Shown here piece by piece: positions 8,179-17,241 of a stretch of DNA of 38,987 bases. Under the pieces are notes generated by a model. That model was not told the DNA's origin, did not search any database, and saw nothing but the letters and a program-made list of their open reading frames with translations. The stretch is from an uncultured Clostridia bacterium (GTDB lineage: Bacteria > Bacillota > Clostridia > Oscillospirales > Ruminococcaceae): the NCBI GenBank assembly GCA_947625455.1, contig CANQOJ010000002.1, forward strand, positions 1-38,987, in the 5' to 3' direction. The position numbers and the translations under genes are program-made. The number at the start of each line of letters is the position of its first letter. Position 1 is the first letter of the stretch.

Positions 8179-9021
8179 ATGGCACAAATCATTGACGGAA
8201 AAGCCGTTTCGGCGAAAATCAAAGAACAGGTGCGCGATGAAATTGCGCACGGCAACATCAAGGCGGGACTTGCGGTCGTAATAGTAGGCAGCGATCCCGC
8301 AAGCAGAGTTTATGTCAACAACAAGAAGAAAGCCTGCGAATTTTGCGGGATAAAGAGTTTTGAATACGCTTTGCCCGAAGAAACAACTATGGAACAGCTT
8401 CTTGAACTTATTGACACGCTTAATAATGACAAGAATGTAAACGGCATACTTGTTCAATTGCCGCTCCCGAAACAGCTTGACGAAAAGGCGGTAATCGAGC
8501 GCATTTCGCCGAAAAAGGACGTTGACGCATTTCACGAAACGAATGTCGGAAAGATAATGATAGGCAACTACTCGTTTTTGCCGTGCACGCCTGCGGGGTG
8601 CATGGAACTTATTCACAGCACGGGAGTTGACGTTGCGGGGAAAGAGTGTGTTGTGATAGGGCGCTCGAACATTGTCGGAAAGCCTATGGCAATGCTTCTG
8701 CTTCATGAAAACGGAACTGTTACGGTATGCCACAGCAAAACGAAAAACTTAGCCGAAGTCTGCAGGAGAGCAGATATTCTCGTGGCGGCGGTAGGAAAGC
8801 CGAATTTTGTCACCGCCGATATGGTAAAAGAGGGCGCGGTCGTGATTGACGTCGGCATAAACCGCCTTGAAAACGGGAAACTTTGCGGAGACGTGAAGTT
8901 TGACGAGGTAAGCGAAAAGGCGTCGTTTATAACTCCCGTGCCGGGCGGAGTTGGTCCTATGACAATAGCAACGCTGATGAAGAATACTCTCACCGCGGCT
9001 AAGATACAGAACCATGAATAA
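8179..9021 (+). CDS. folD: Bifunctional methylenetetrahydrofolate dehydrogenase/methenyltetrahydrofolate cyclohydrolase
   Basis: GILVQLPLPKQLDEKAVIERISPKKDVDAFH, PCTPAGCMELI, VVIGRSNIVGKPMAMLL, TPVPGGVGPMTIATLM. Confidence 0.97.
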   Translation: MAQIIDGKAVSAKIKEQVRDEIAHGNIKAGLAVVIVGSDPASRVYVNNKKKACEFCGIKSFEYALPEETTMEQLLELIDTLNNDKNVNGILVQLPLPKQLDEKAVIERISPKKDVDAFHETNVGKIMIGNYSFLPCTPAGCMELIHSTGVDVAGKECVVIGRSNIVGKPMAMLLLHENGTVTVCHSKTKNLAEVCRRADILVAAVGKPNFVTADMVKEGAVVIDVGINRLENGKLCGDVKFDEVSEKASFITPVPGGVGPMTIATLMKNTLTAAKIQNHE

Positions 9022-9184
9022 TAACCGCAAGGCGTTTTTACGCAGCGCAATTGTGCTTACTGTTGCGCTTTTGGTGATAGTTGTTTTTATGAACGAATGG
9101 GGTATCGTTCAGATAATAATCGTTGTTCTTGTCGCACTGTTAGCGGCAGGACAGTGGTTTTTATTCTTCTATCTGAAAAAATAA
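9014..9184 (+). CDS. Small hydrophobic membrane protein (56 aa)
   Basis: ATG at 9014 overlaps the folD stop by 8 nt; MNNNRKAFLRSAIVLTVALLVIVVFMNEWGIVQIIIVVLVALLAAGQWFLFFYLKK, two predicted TM segments. Below the ORF-track length cutoff. Confidence 0.6.
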   Translation: MNNNRKAFLRSAIVLTVALLVIVVFMNEWGIVQIIIVVLVALLAAGQWFLFFYLKK

Positions 9185-9193
9185 GGAGGCAAT

Positions 9194-10606
9194 ATGAGAA
9201 AGACAAAGATTATATGTACTATCGGTCCTGCAAGCGAAAGCGAGGAAATGATAAGGGAATTGTGCAATGCGGGAATGAACGTCGCAAGACTTAACTTTTC
9301 TCACGGCACACATGAACAGCACAAAATGAAAATAGACACGATAAAAAAGGTCAGAGAAGATTTAGGACTGCCGATAGCTGTAATGCTTGACACAAAAGGT
9401 CCCGAATACCGCATAGGAACGTTTGAAAATCACAAGATAACATTGAAAGACGGCGATACGTTTACCTTTACTTCGGACGAGTGCGTCGGCGACAATTCAA
9501 GAGTTTCGGTGAGTTACAAACAGCTTGCGCAGGAAGTGAATATCGGCGACACGATACTTGTAAACAACGGACTGCTTGTGTTTAATGTAAAGGAGATTTC
9601 GGGAAACAGCGTTGTGTGTGATGTTATAGCAGGCGGGGAGATGTCTGACAAAAAGAGCATGAACTTTCCGAATGTCGTATTAAAGGGCGATTTTTTAAGC
9701 GAACAGGACAAGAACGATATTCTTTTCGGAATTGAAAACGGCGTTGACTTTATAGCCGCGTCATTTGTTTCAACAAAAGATGATGTTCAGCAGCTGAGGA
9801 CATTCCTCAATGAAAACGGCGGTGAAGATATCGACATAATAGCAAAAATCGAAAACCGCTCTGGTGTTGACAACATTGAGGAGATTTGCGAGATTGCGGA
9901 CGGGATAATGGTAGCGCGAGGAGATTTGGGAGTTGAAATTCCGTTTGTTGAAGTGCCGTCAATACAGAAGTACCTCATCAAAAAGTGCAGGCTTCTCGGA
10001 AAGCGCGTCATAACCGCAACAGAAATGCTCGAAAGCATGATAGAAAAACCGCGCCCCACAAGAGCGGAGATTTCCGATGTGGCAAACGCAGTTTATGACG
10101 GCTCGTCAGCTATAATGCTGTCGGGAGAAACAGCGGCGGGAAAGTATCCTGTTTTGGCAGTGAAGAATATGGCAGAGATAGCGGAGTGTACGGAAAACAC
10201 CATTGACTACAAAAAGCGTTTCGCAACAACCGAATACGACATAAAGAACAACATTGACGCAGTTTCCCATGCTACCTGCGCTATGGCTATCGACACCAAG
10301 GCAAAGGGCATTGTCATCAGTTCGCTTTCGGGGAGGACGGTCAGAATGGTAAGCCGTTTCAGACCGCCTGTTGACATAATCGGAATGACAACTTCGGAAA
10401 AAGCGTGGAGAAAGCTGAATTTAAGCTGGGGAGTTACGCCTGTTTTAAGCGAGGAGTTCAACTCCGTTGACGTCATGTTCTATCACGCTTTACAGCACGC
10501 TAAGAAGTATTTCGGACTGACAGCGGGAGATAACGTAGTATTAACGGGCGGTCAGACAAGCGGGAAGTCGGGAAATACCAACACTATAAGACTGGAATCC
10601 GTCTAG
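9194..10606 (+). CDS. pyk: Pyruvate kinase
   Basis: MRKTKIICTIGPAS, ARLNFSHGTHEQH, MVARGDLGVEIP, ITATEMLESMIEKPRPTRAEISDVANAVYDG. Confidence 0.97.
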   Translation: MRKTKIICTIGPASESEEMIRELCNAGMNVARLNFSHGTHEQHKMKIDTIKKVREDLGLPIAVMLDTKGPEYRIGTFENHKITLKDGDTFTFTSDECVGDNSRVSVSYKQLAQEVNIGDTILVNNGLLVFNVKEISGNSVVCDVIAGGEMSDKKSMNFPNVVLKGDFLSEQDKNDILFGIENGVDFIAASFVSTKDDVQQLRTFLNENGGEDIDIIAKIENRSGVDNIEEICEIADGIMVARGDLGVEIPFVEVPSIQKYLIKKCRLLGKRVITATEMLESMIEKPRPTRAEISDVANAVYDGSSAIMLSGETAAGKYPVLAVKNMAEIAECTENTIDYKKRFATTEYDIKNNIDAVSHATCAMAIDTKAKGIVISSLSGRTVRMVSRFRPPVDIIGMTTSEKAWRKLNLSWGVTPVLSEEFNSVDVMFYHALQHAKKYFGLTAGDNVVLTGGQTSGKSGNTNTIRLESV

Positions 10607-10771
10607 AAGCTAGAGATTAAGAGGCTAGAGGCTAGATTTAAGGTTTGGATTTAGATTGTTTTTAAATTAAAGAGCGTAAACCTATCAAGGGGTTTACGCT
10701 CTGATAATATCGATACAATCTTAATCCAAACCTTATATCTAACATCTAGCTTCTTAATTTCTAGCTTCTAG
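10603..10771. repeat. Heptamer-arm inverted-repeat element E5 (CTAGAGG-type arms)
   Basis: Left ctagaagctagagattaagaggctagaggctagatttaaggtttggatttagattg, right caatcttaatccaaaccttatatctaacatctagcttcttaatttctagcttctag; core hairpin agagcgtaaacc (10671-10682)/ggtttacgctct (10691-10702). Confidence 0.92.
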
Positions 10772-11305
10772 CAGTGCGCCCAGCACTGCCGATACGCATA
10801 TAAGCAAAATCGGTGAAACGGGCTTTTTTCTGACTGCGAGAAATATGAAGTAAAATGCCGTCAGGATTGCCGTTATAATCAGGGAATTTATGTCGGTGAA
10901 GAATGATGTTGCGGATATAAGCATGTAAATTCCCGTTGCGGTGATTATTCCCGCGATACATGGCTTTATTCCCGACAAAACCGACACTGCAACAGGCTTT
11001 TCCAAAACCTTTTTAAGCAGTACGGAAAACAGTATCATAACGGCAAATGCGGGAAGTATCACGCCGAATGTTGCGCAGACAGCGCCCAAAATGCCGCCCT
11101 GCATACTGCCTATATAAGTCGCGGTGTTTACCATTATAGGTCCGGGAGTGCTTTCGCTTATTGCAAGCATATTCGACAGCATTTCTTCGTCCATCCAGCC
11201 GTTGCGCTCAACACATTCCCTTATCAGCGGTATTGCCCCGTATCCCCCGCCGAATGTGAACAGCCCGATTTTAAAAAACTCCCACAACAACTTTAAATAT
11301 ATCAC
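10754..11305 (-). CDS. Chromate transporter, short CHR domain
   Basis: LWEFFKIGLFTFGGGYGAIPLI, ISESTPGPIMVNTATYIG. Confidence 0.92.
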   Translation of the reverse strand: MIYLKLLWEFFKIGLFTFGGGYGAIPLIRECVERNGWMDEEMLSNMLAISESTPGPIMVNTATYIGSMQGGILGAVCATFGVILPAFAVMILFSVLLKKVLEKPVAVSVLSGIKPCIAGIITATGIYMLISATSFFTDINSLIITAILTAFYFIFLAVRKKPVSPILLICVSAVLGALLEARN

Positions 11306-11880
11306 TTGTTCTCTCTCCTTTTGCGGAAGATGAACAAACCTAAAAATCCCGCGATAAATATCATATAGATTGTCGAAAAGTCAATTCCCAGAAAGTTCAG
11401 CGTAAGCATAACACTGAAAAACACTGCCGAGAAAACAATGTTTCCCGCGCGCTTTTCCTTTTCCTTAAACAGCTTTATAAGCATTTTTACGCCTGCTTGT
11501 ATAATCAGTATTGAAACGGCTATTCTTATTCCCTTGAAGGCATTTGCGATAATTTCAAACTTAAGAAAGTCCTCAAAGAACATTGAGATAAGCAGAAGTA
11601 TCACGAATGACGGCAATACTACCCCTAGCGTTGCAAGGACAGCGCCGATAATGCCCGACATTTTGTAACCGACAAACGTTGCGCAGTTAATGGCGACAGG
11701 ACCGGGCGTTGCTTCTGCAACTGCCGTCATATCGGTAAATTCGTCATGCGTCAGCCACTTTTTCTTTTCAACACACTCGCTGTCAATAAGCGAAATCATA
11801 GCATAACCCCCGCCGAATGTAAACGCGCCTATTTTAGCAAATGTCAGAAATAAATCTGGTTTAATATTCATACGCAACAC
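11302..11880 (-). CDS. Chromate transporter, short CHR domain
   Basis: LTFAKIGAFTFGGGYAMISLI, VAEATPGPVAINCATFVGYK; overlaps the downstream paralog by 4 nt. Confidence 0.92.
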   Translation of the reverse strand: MLRMNIKPDLFLTFAKIGAFTFGGGYAMISLIDSECVEKKKWLTHDEFTDMTAVAEATPGPVAINCATFVGYKMSGIIGAVLATLGVVLPSFVILLLISMFFEDFLKFEIIANAFKGIRIAVSILIIQAGVKMLIKLFKEKEKRAGNIVFSAVFFSVMLTLNFLGIDFSTIYMIFIAGFLGLFIFRKRRENK

Positions 11881-11887
11881 CTTTTTG

Positions 11888-12067
11888 CAGTATACAATGG
11901 ACAGTGTACAGTAGACAGTAGAATGTGTCCGCTAACGCGGACATTATTTAGATTGTTTTTGGAGGAAAGAGCGTAAACCAACCGAGGGGTTTACGCTCAA
12001 ATAAACTCAAAACAATCTGAATAACACCTTAGGATCTAGCCTCTAGCTTCTTAAACTCTAGCTTCTT
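11888..12067. repeat. Chimeric heptamer-arm element E6 (ACAGTGG-type left arm, CTAGAGG-type right arm)
   Basis: Left cagtatacaatggacagtgtacagtagacagtag; inner hairpin gtccgctaacgcggac; core gattgttttt...gagcgtaaacc...ggtttacgctc...aaaacaatc; right atctagcctctagcttcttaaactctagcttctt. Confidence 0.88.
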
Positions 12068-12097
12068 GTAGAAAACCTTTTTCAAAAGGTTTTCTAC
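12068..12097. repeat. Perfect 14-bp hairpin, possible terminator between lysA and the chromate transporter region
   Basis: gtagaaaacctttt-tc-aaaaggttttctac, perfect inverted repeat. Confidence 0.75.
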
Positions 12098-12114
12098 TTG
12101 CAATCTCCGTAAAA

Positions 12115-13380
12115 TTAAAGTTCGTAATTTCCGTTAAAAACGTCAAATGTTCTGAAGTAGTCGTCGGGCGTTTCCGCTCTGCGGATAAGTTTTACACTGC
12201 CGTCCGCGCGCAGGAGAAGCTCGGCGCTTCTGAGTTTTCCGTTGTAGTTATATCCCATTGAAAATCCGTGAGCGCCTGCGTCATGAATTGCCACATAATC
12301 GCCTATATCAATTTTCGGCAGCATTCTGTCAACCGCAAACTTGTCGTTGTTTTCGCAAAGTCCGCCCGTAACGTCATATTTATGGTCGCATGCGGCATCT
12401 TCCTTGCCTAACACCGTTATATGATGATACGCGCCGTATATGGCGGGGCGCATAAGGTTTGCCGCACAGGCGTCAAGTCCTATGTACTCCTTGTAGATGT
12501 GCTTCTCGCGGATTGCCTTGGCTATGAGCAATCCGTAAGGCGCAAGCATAAATCTGCCAAGCTCGGTGAATATCGCAACATCACCCATTCCCGCGGGAAC
12601 AAGGATTTTTTCATATTGCTCTCTTACTTTTTCGCCTATAATTTCAATGTCATTCGCGGGTTGATCGGGTTTGTAGGGTATGCCTACGCCGCCGCTTAGG
12701 TTGATAAACGACAGCTGAACGCCCGTTTTCTCCTTTATCTCAACGGCTGTTCTGAACAATATGCCCGCAAGAGTCGGATAATAGTCGTTGGTGAGTGTGT
12801 TTGACGCAAGAAACGCGTGCATTCCGAATTTCTTCGCGCCTTTTTCCTTTAATATGCGGTAACCCTCGATTATCTGGTCGTGAGTAAAGCCGTATTTCGC
12901 GTCCTTGGGCGTGTCCATAACATTCGGCGAGCCGTCTGTCTTGAACTCACCGCCGGGATTATAACGACAGCAGATTGTTTCGGGAATGCCCGTCAGCTTG
13001 TCAAGTACGTCAATATGCGTGAAATCGTCAAGGTTTATGATTGCGCCAAGTTCATACGCCTTTCTGAAATCCGCATCGGGGGTGGCGTTGGACGAGAACA
13101 TAATATCATGCTGTTTTGCTCCAACATCATCCGAAAGCATGAGTTCTGTTAAACTTGAACAGTCAAATCCGCAGCCCTCGCTCTGCAAAATCTTCATTAT
13201 AAACGGGTTTGGAGTAGCCTTGACTGCGAAATATTCTCTAAATCCCTTGTTCCACGAGAACGCATTTTTAAGCTTTCTCGCGTTTTCGCGTATGCCCTTT
13301 TCGTCGTAAACATAAAACGGCGTGGGGTAGGTCTTTGCTATCTCCTCAATTTGTTCCTTTGTTACAAACGGTTTTTTCAT
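12115..13380 (-). CDS. lysA: Diaminopimelate decarboxylase
   Basis: TPFYVYDEKGIRENARKLKNAF, YFAVKATPNPFIMKIL, GCGFDCSSLTELML, CCRYNPGG, DACAANLMRPAIYGAYH, DAGAHGFSMGYNYNG. ORF runs to 13437; MKKPFVTKEQ start at 13380 preferred. Confidence 0.88.
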   Translation of the reverse strand: MKKPFVTKEQIEEIAKTYPTPFYVYDEKGIRENARKLKNAFSWNKGFREYFAVKATPNPFIMKILQSEGCGFDCSSLTELMLSDDVGAKQHDIMFSSNATPDADFRKAYELGAIINLDDFTHIDVLDKLTGIPETICCRYNPGGEFKTDGSPNVMDTPKDAKYGFTHDQIIEGYRILKEKGAKKFGMHAFLASNTLTNDYYPTLAGILFRTAVEIKEKTGVQLSFINLSGGVGIPYKPDQPANDIEIIGEKVREQYEKILVPAGMGDVAIFTELGRFMLAPYGLLIAKAIREKHIYKEYIGLDACAANLMRPAIYGAYHHITVLGKEDAACDHKYDVTGGLCENNDKFAVDRMLPKIDIGDYVAIHDAGAHGFSMGYNYNGKLRSAELLLRADGSVKLIRRAETPDDYFRTFDVFNGNYEL

Positions 13381-13396
13381 TTCTGTTTTCCTTTCG

Positions 13397-14833
13397 TTAT
13401 GTGTTATCATCGCTGTCGGGCAAGGTTTCCTGCTCAATTTCAGCGAACATTTTCTTCATTGTGGGGTTTTTATATGTAAGCTTTTTTATCGTCAAATCAT
13501 CAGCTTTGTCATTGGCAAGGCGAAGATTATTTGCCGACGACAACAAGTTCTTTTTCACCTTGTTTAAATGGTCGATAGATTTGTCAATCTCCTCGATAGC
13601 AAGCTCAAACTGGTTACTTGCAAGCTGATAATTCTTTGAAAATCCGTCTTTAAATTCAAGAAGCTTTTTCTCGAAATTAGTAACGTCAATTTCCCTCTCG
13701 CTCATCTCCTTAAGCTTCTTGCGGTATTTGAGGCTTTCCCTCGCGGCGTTTCTGAGAAGCGTTATTATGGGAATGAAAAACTGCGGACGGATAACGTACA
13801 TCTTCGGATATCTGTACGACACGTCAACTATACCGTTGTTATAAAAGTCGTTGTCCGCTTCAAGCATTGAGACAAGCACGGCATATTCACAGTTTTTCTC
13901 GTTTCTGTCCTTGTCAAGTTCTTTGAAGAAATCCTCGTTTTTCTTCTTGGTTGCCGTATTGTCAGCTTCGTTTTTCATCTCAAACATTATTGAAATAAAT
14001 TCAACGTCATCTTCATAATCTCTGAAGATAAAATCGCCCTTGCTTCCCGATTTAGCGTCGTTGTCCTTTTCAAAATACGCATTCGGAAATCCCGTCATTC
14101 TGAAAGCATTGAACTGGTTCATGCAGTGCTGTTCAAGGCTTTCGCCTATCATTTTCGTTGACAGTTTCAGCTTAAAATCTTTATACTGTGCTATGCGCTC
14201 GTCCTTTTCTTTAAGCTGAAGTTCATAACTCTCTTTCATGTTCTTTTCGCTGATGATATATTCGTTTCTTATGCGTTCAATCTCGCCGTTTTTCTCGGAA
14301 ATCTCCTTTTCCTTTTCGGAAACGGCAGTTTCAATTTCAAGCTGTTTTTGCCTTGCCTCACCCTCAAGCTGTTGTTTTAATAGCGCAATTTCGCTGTCCT
14401 TTGACGCTATTTTCTTTTCGCTTTCGGTAACAGCGTCTTTTAATGCGCCTTGTTTTTCGTTTTCGGAAATTTGCAGTTTGTTTTCAAGGTCGGCTATTGT
14501 GCGCTGAAGCTCAAACAGCTTTTTTTCGCTTTCCCTTTCGCTTTCGGCAACAGCGTTTTTTAATGCGTCCTGTTTTCCGTTTTCGGAAATTTCAAGCTTG
14601 TTTTCAAGGTCGGCTATCGTGCTTTTGAGTTCAAACAACTGCTTGTCGCTTTCCATTTTGCTGTCAGCCAGCGCAAGTTTCACCGCTTGCTCTTTCTCGC
14701 TTTCAAGGCGCTGTTCACGGTCACGTATCTCCTTTTCAAACTCCTTGTCGCGGACTTGCTTTACAATTGCCGCATAACCCGATTCGTCAACTTGAAATAC
14801 CTCTCCGCACTTTGGGCATTTAATTTCCTGCAT
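13397..14833 (-). CDS. DUF2130 domain-containing coiled-coil protein
   Basis: CPKCGEVFQVDESGYAAIVKQVRDKEFEKEI N-terminus, long coiled coil, C-terminal GSKGDFIFRDYEDDVEFISIMFEMKNE. Confidence 0.88.
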   Translation of the reverse strand: MQEIKCPKCGEVFQVDESGYAAIVKQVRDKEFEKEIRDREQRLESEKEQAVKLALADSKMESDKQLFELKSTIADLENKLEISENGKQDALKNAVAESERESEKKLFELQRTIADLENKLQISENEKQGALKDAVTESEKKIASKDSEIALLKQQLEGEARQKQLEIETAVSEKEKEISEKNGEIERIRNEYIISEKNMKESYELQLKEKDERIAQYKDFKLKLSTKMIGESLEQHCMNQFNAFRMTGFPNAYFEKDNDAKSGSKGDFIFRDYEDDVEFISIMFEMKNEADNTATKKKNEDFFKELDKDRNEKNCEYAVLVSMLEADNDFYNNGIVDVSYRYPKMYVIRPQFFIPIITLLRNAARESLKYRKKLKEMSEREIDVTNFEKKLLEFKDGFSKNYQLASNQFELAIEEIDKSIDHLNKVKKNLLSSANNLRLANDKADDLTIKKLTYKNPTMKKMFAEIEQETLPDSDDNT

Positions 14834-14934
14834 TATATATGTTCTCCTTTACCGACGTTTTAAATTTTGCCATAAACAACCAACGGCAAACAATAACACA
14901 AAGCTATAATATCCACAAAATAAGACCGATTATC

Positions 14935-15384
14935 TTAAAACTGTTCAGTTGTGATTTCAAAATCTACGGACTTGAAATTGCTGTAATACCTTCCCTTTAT
15001 TGCAGTGAATTTAAGGACGCAGTAATCTGTGTCTGTTACGCCGTTTTTGTAATACATCTTATCGCCCGTTCGCCAAATTCTTTCTTTCGCTTCGGGAGTT
15101 TCCAATACCTCAACTGTTCCTATAAGGCTTACGCCCCTGAAAAATCTTTTATCTACAAAATAAACGCTTGCCTTGCTGTTTTCTCTGAAACACCTGACTT
15201 TATTTGATGATGTATTTGTAGAAAACCAAATTTCTTTAATGCCGTTTCTTTCTCTCGGCTTCAACATTGCTTTTGTAACGGGATAGCCCTCGCTGTCTAT
15301 GTAAGATATGAAACTTACTCCCGCTTTATCTATCATCTTTCCGACAGTTTCTTCCGGATTTTTCAGCATTATTTCTTCCTCCAA
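14935..15384 (-). CDS. Pyridoxamine 5'-phosphate oxidase family protein
   Basis: FISYIDSEGYPVTKAMLKPRERNGIKEIWFSTNTSSNKVRCFRENSKASVYFVD typical of the PNPOx-like FMN-binding fold. Confidence 0.87.
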   Translation of the reverse strand: MEEEIMLKNPEETVGKMIDKAGVSFISYIDSEGYPVTKAMLKPRERNGIKEIWFSTNTSSNKVRCFRENSKASVYFVDKRFFRGVSLIGTVEVLETPEAKERIWRTGDKMYYKNGVTDTDYCVLKFTAIKGRYYSNFKSVDFEITTEQF

Positions 15385-15400
15385 AATTCGTATTTACGGC

Positions 15401-15958
15401 TTAGTCAATCCCTTGTTTGCTTCTTCTGACTAATTCCTTGTATATCTCCTTGCCCATTTTATTGTATTCTTTGGCAAGTTTCGGCTGACCTAAGATTTTA
15501 TAGACCTTTGCAAGTTCCTCGCACCAGGTGACAGCACCGTGTTTGCGCTTTTTCTCCCAAGTGTCGCAATAGTCAATGCAAAACGTAAGGCAGTCTACAG
15601 CGTCCTGCAATATTTCGGGAGTGCGGTAGTTTTCTTTCGGGATAATCTCTTGAAGCGTTGTAATATAATCAAAGCGAATGTTATACGACTCCGGGCAGGT
15701 GTCAATAGCCTTGTGGTAATACGGAATACCGCGCTCTAAATCGTTTCCGAAAACAACAACCCAACAGCCGATATGGCAGTAAAACTTCGCTATCGTCTCG
15801 CGCGATTTGCCTTCGGGGTTGGGGTACTTAGCCACTAATGCTTCGCCGTCAGCTATAAACTCCGTCACCTCGTCAGCGGTTTCAAGGTCGCTGTTCCCAT
15901 ATTTTTTTCTAAACGCAACGATTTCCGCGTTCAATGCTTCAACATCATATTCCGCCAT
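15401..15958 (-). CDS. TPR-like hypothetical protein, paralog 3 of 3
   Basis: GCWVVVFGNDLERGIPYYHKAIDTCPESYNIRFDYITTLQEIIPKENYRTPEILQDAVDCLTFCI; similar to the next two ORFs. Confidence 0.82.
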   Translation of the reverse strand: MAEYDVEALNAEIVAFRKKYGNSDLETADEVTEFIADGEALVAKYPNPEGKSRETIAKFYCHIGCWVVVFGNDLERGIPYYHKAIDTCPESYNIRFDYITTLQEIIPKENYRTPEILQDAVDCLTFCIDYCDTWEKKRKHGAVTWCEELAKVYKILGQPKLAKEYNKMGKEIYKELVRRSKQGID

Positions 15959-15970
15959 TTTATGTTCCTT

Positions 15971-16591
15971 TCATCTGCCGCCAAATATTCTCTTAATAAA
16001 TGCTGATATACGCATGATAAATCTGATGAAGAAGTTGGGTTCATTTTCTTGTTCAGCAAGTTCTATCGCCATTTTCGCAGACATCTTTTCACATTCGCGG
16101 GCTTTTTCTTCCTGACCTGCAATATGGTAGACGTTTGCAAGGTCCATGTATCTAAGGTCAATGCTTCGTTTTCTCTTTAGCTCCAAAGTATCGCTTGCGT
16201 CTATGCAGAATGTAAGGCAGTCAATCGCGTCCTGCACAAGTTCGGGAGTTGAATATTTTTCATTCGGGATTATCTCCTCAAGAGTTGTGAAGTACTCAAA
16301 ATGAACATCATACGAATCGGGGCAAAGTTCAAGCGCTTTGTGATAATACGGTATGCCTTGTTCAAGGTCTTGCCCGAAAACCACCGTCCAGCATCCTATA
16401 TGCTGACAGAATTTCCCAAGCCGCTCGCGGGCTTCGCCCTCAGGATTTGGGTATTTTGAAAGAATTGCGTCAGCGTCCTCAAGATACCAACCGAGGAATT
16501 TTTCGTCTTCAAGCTCTCTGCCAACGGTTTTATACTTCTTACTAAAGCGGGCAAGCTCTGCGCTCAGGGCTTCAATATTGTTTTCGGTCAT
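15971..16591 (-). CDS. TPR-like hypothetical protein, paralog 2 of 3
   Basis: GCWTVVFGQDLEQGIPYYHKALELCPDSYDVHFEYFTTLEEIIPNEKYSTPELVQDAIDCLTFCI. Confidence 0.82.
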   Translation of the reverse strand: MTENNIEALSAELARFSKKYKTVGRELEDEKFLGWYLEDADAILSKYPNPEGEARERLGKFCQHIGCWTVVFGQDLEQGIPYYHKALELCPDSYDVHFEYFTTLEEIIPNEKYSTPELVQDAIDCLTFCIDASDTLELKRKRSIDLRYMDLANVYHIAGQEEKARECEKMSAKMAIELAEQENEPNFFIRFIMRISAFIKRIFGGR

Positions 16592-16603
16592 TTTATGTTC
16601 CTT

Positions 16604-17224
16604 TCATCTGTTATCGGTTTTCTTGAACAACGGCGAGAATATGCGCTTGAAAACATTTGGCTTCTTTGTAACGCCAAGTTCAAACGCGTATATTTCAAGT
16701 TCAGCTTTCTGCGCCTCTCTTCCGCAGCGACAGCCGTCTTCATGCTGCCCCGCTATGTCGTACACCCACGCCAGCTCCCACCAACGGCGGTCAATTTTAT
16801 ATTCCGCCTTAAGCGCGGGGGTATTGCAGTAGTTTATGCAGAATGTAAGGCAGTCAATTGCGTCCTGTATAAGTTCGGGCGTTGAATATTTCTTGTCGGG
16901 AATGATTTCCTTAAGCGTTGTGAAGTACTCAAAGTGAATATCCCACGAATCGGGACAGAGTTCAAGCGCCTTGTGATAATACGGTATGCCATGTTCAAGG
17001 TCGTTGCCGAAAACCACCGTCCAACAGCCTAAAAAATTGCAGAATTTCCCTAACTCCCCGCGGATTTCTCCCTCTGGATTTGGGTATTCGGCAACTATCG
17101 CGTCCGCGTCTGCAAGGTATTTACTGCGAATGTTATCATCTTTAAGCTTTTCGTCAATGTCTTTGTACTTCTCGTGAAACTCGGCAATTTCGGAGTTCAG
17201 AGTTTCAATGTTAATTTCGGGCAT
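16604..17224 (-). CDS. TPR-like hypothetical protein, paralog 1 of 3
   Basis: GCWTVVFGNDLEHGIPYYHKALELCPDSWDIHFEYFTTLKEIIPDKKYSTPELIQDAIDCLTFCI. Confidence 0.82.
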   Translation of the reverse strand: MPEINIETLNSEIAEFHEKYKDIDEKLKDDNIRSKYLADADAIVAEYPNPEGEIRGELGKFCNFLGCWTVVFGNDLEHGIPYYHKALELCPDSWDIHFEYFTTLKEIIPDKKYSTPELIQDAIDCLTFCINYCNTPALKAEYKIDRRWWELAWVYDIAGQHEDGCRCGREAQKAELEIYAFELGVTKKPNVFKRIFSPLFKKTDNR

Positions 17225-17241
17225 CTTTCTTACCTTTCGTG

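Noticed and set aside
8041-8733. 230-aa minus-strand ORF overlapping the SecD-like lipoprotein and folD
   Set aside because: Antisense to folD and the lipoprotein, no recognisable motifs.
10603-10771. Heptamer elements considered as CRISPR repeats or simple Rho-independent terminators
   Set aside because: No spacer-repeat alternation; core stems lack consistent downstream T-runs and the elements also occur upstream of genes, so a plain terminator does not explain arms and modules.
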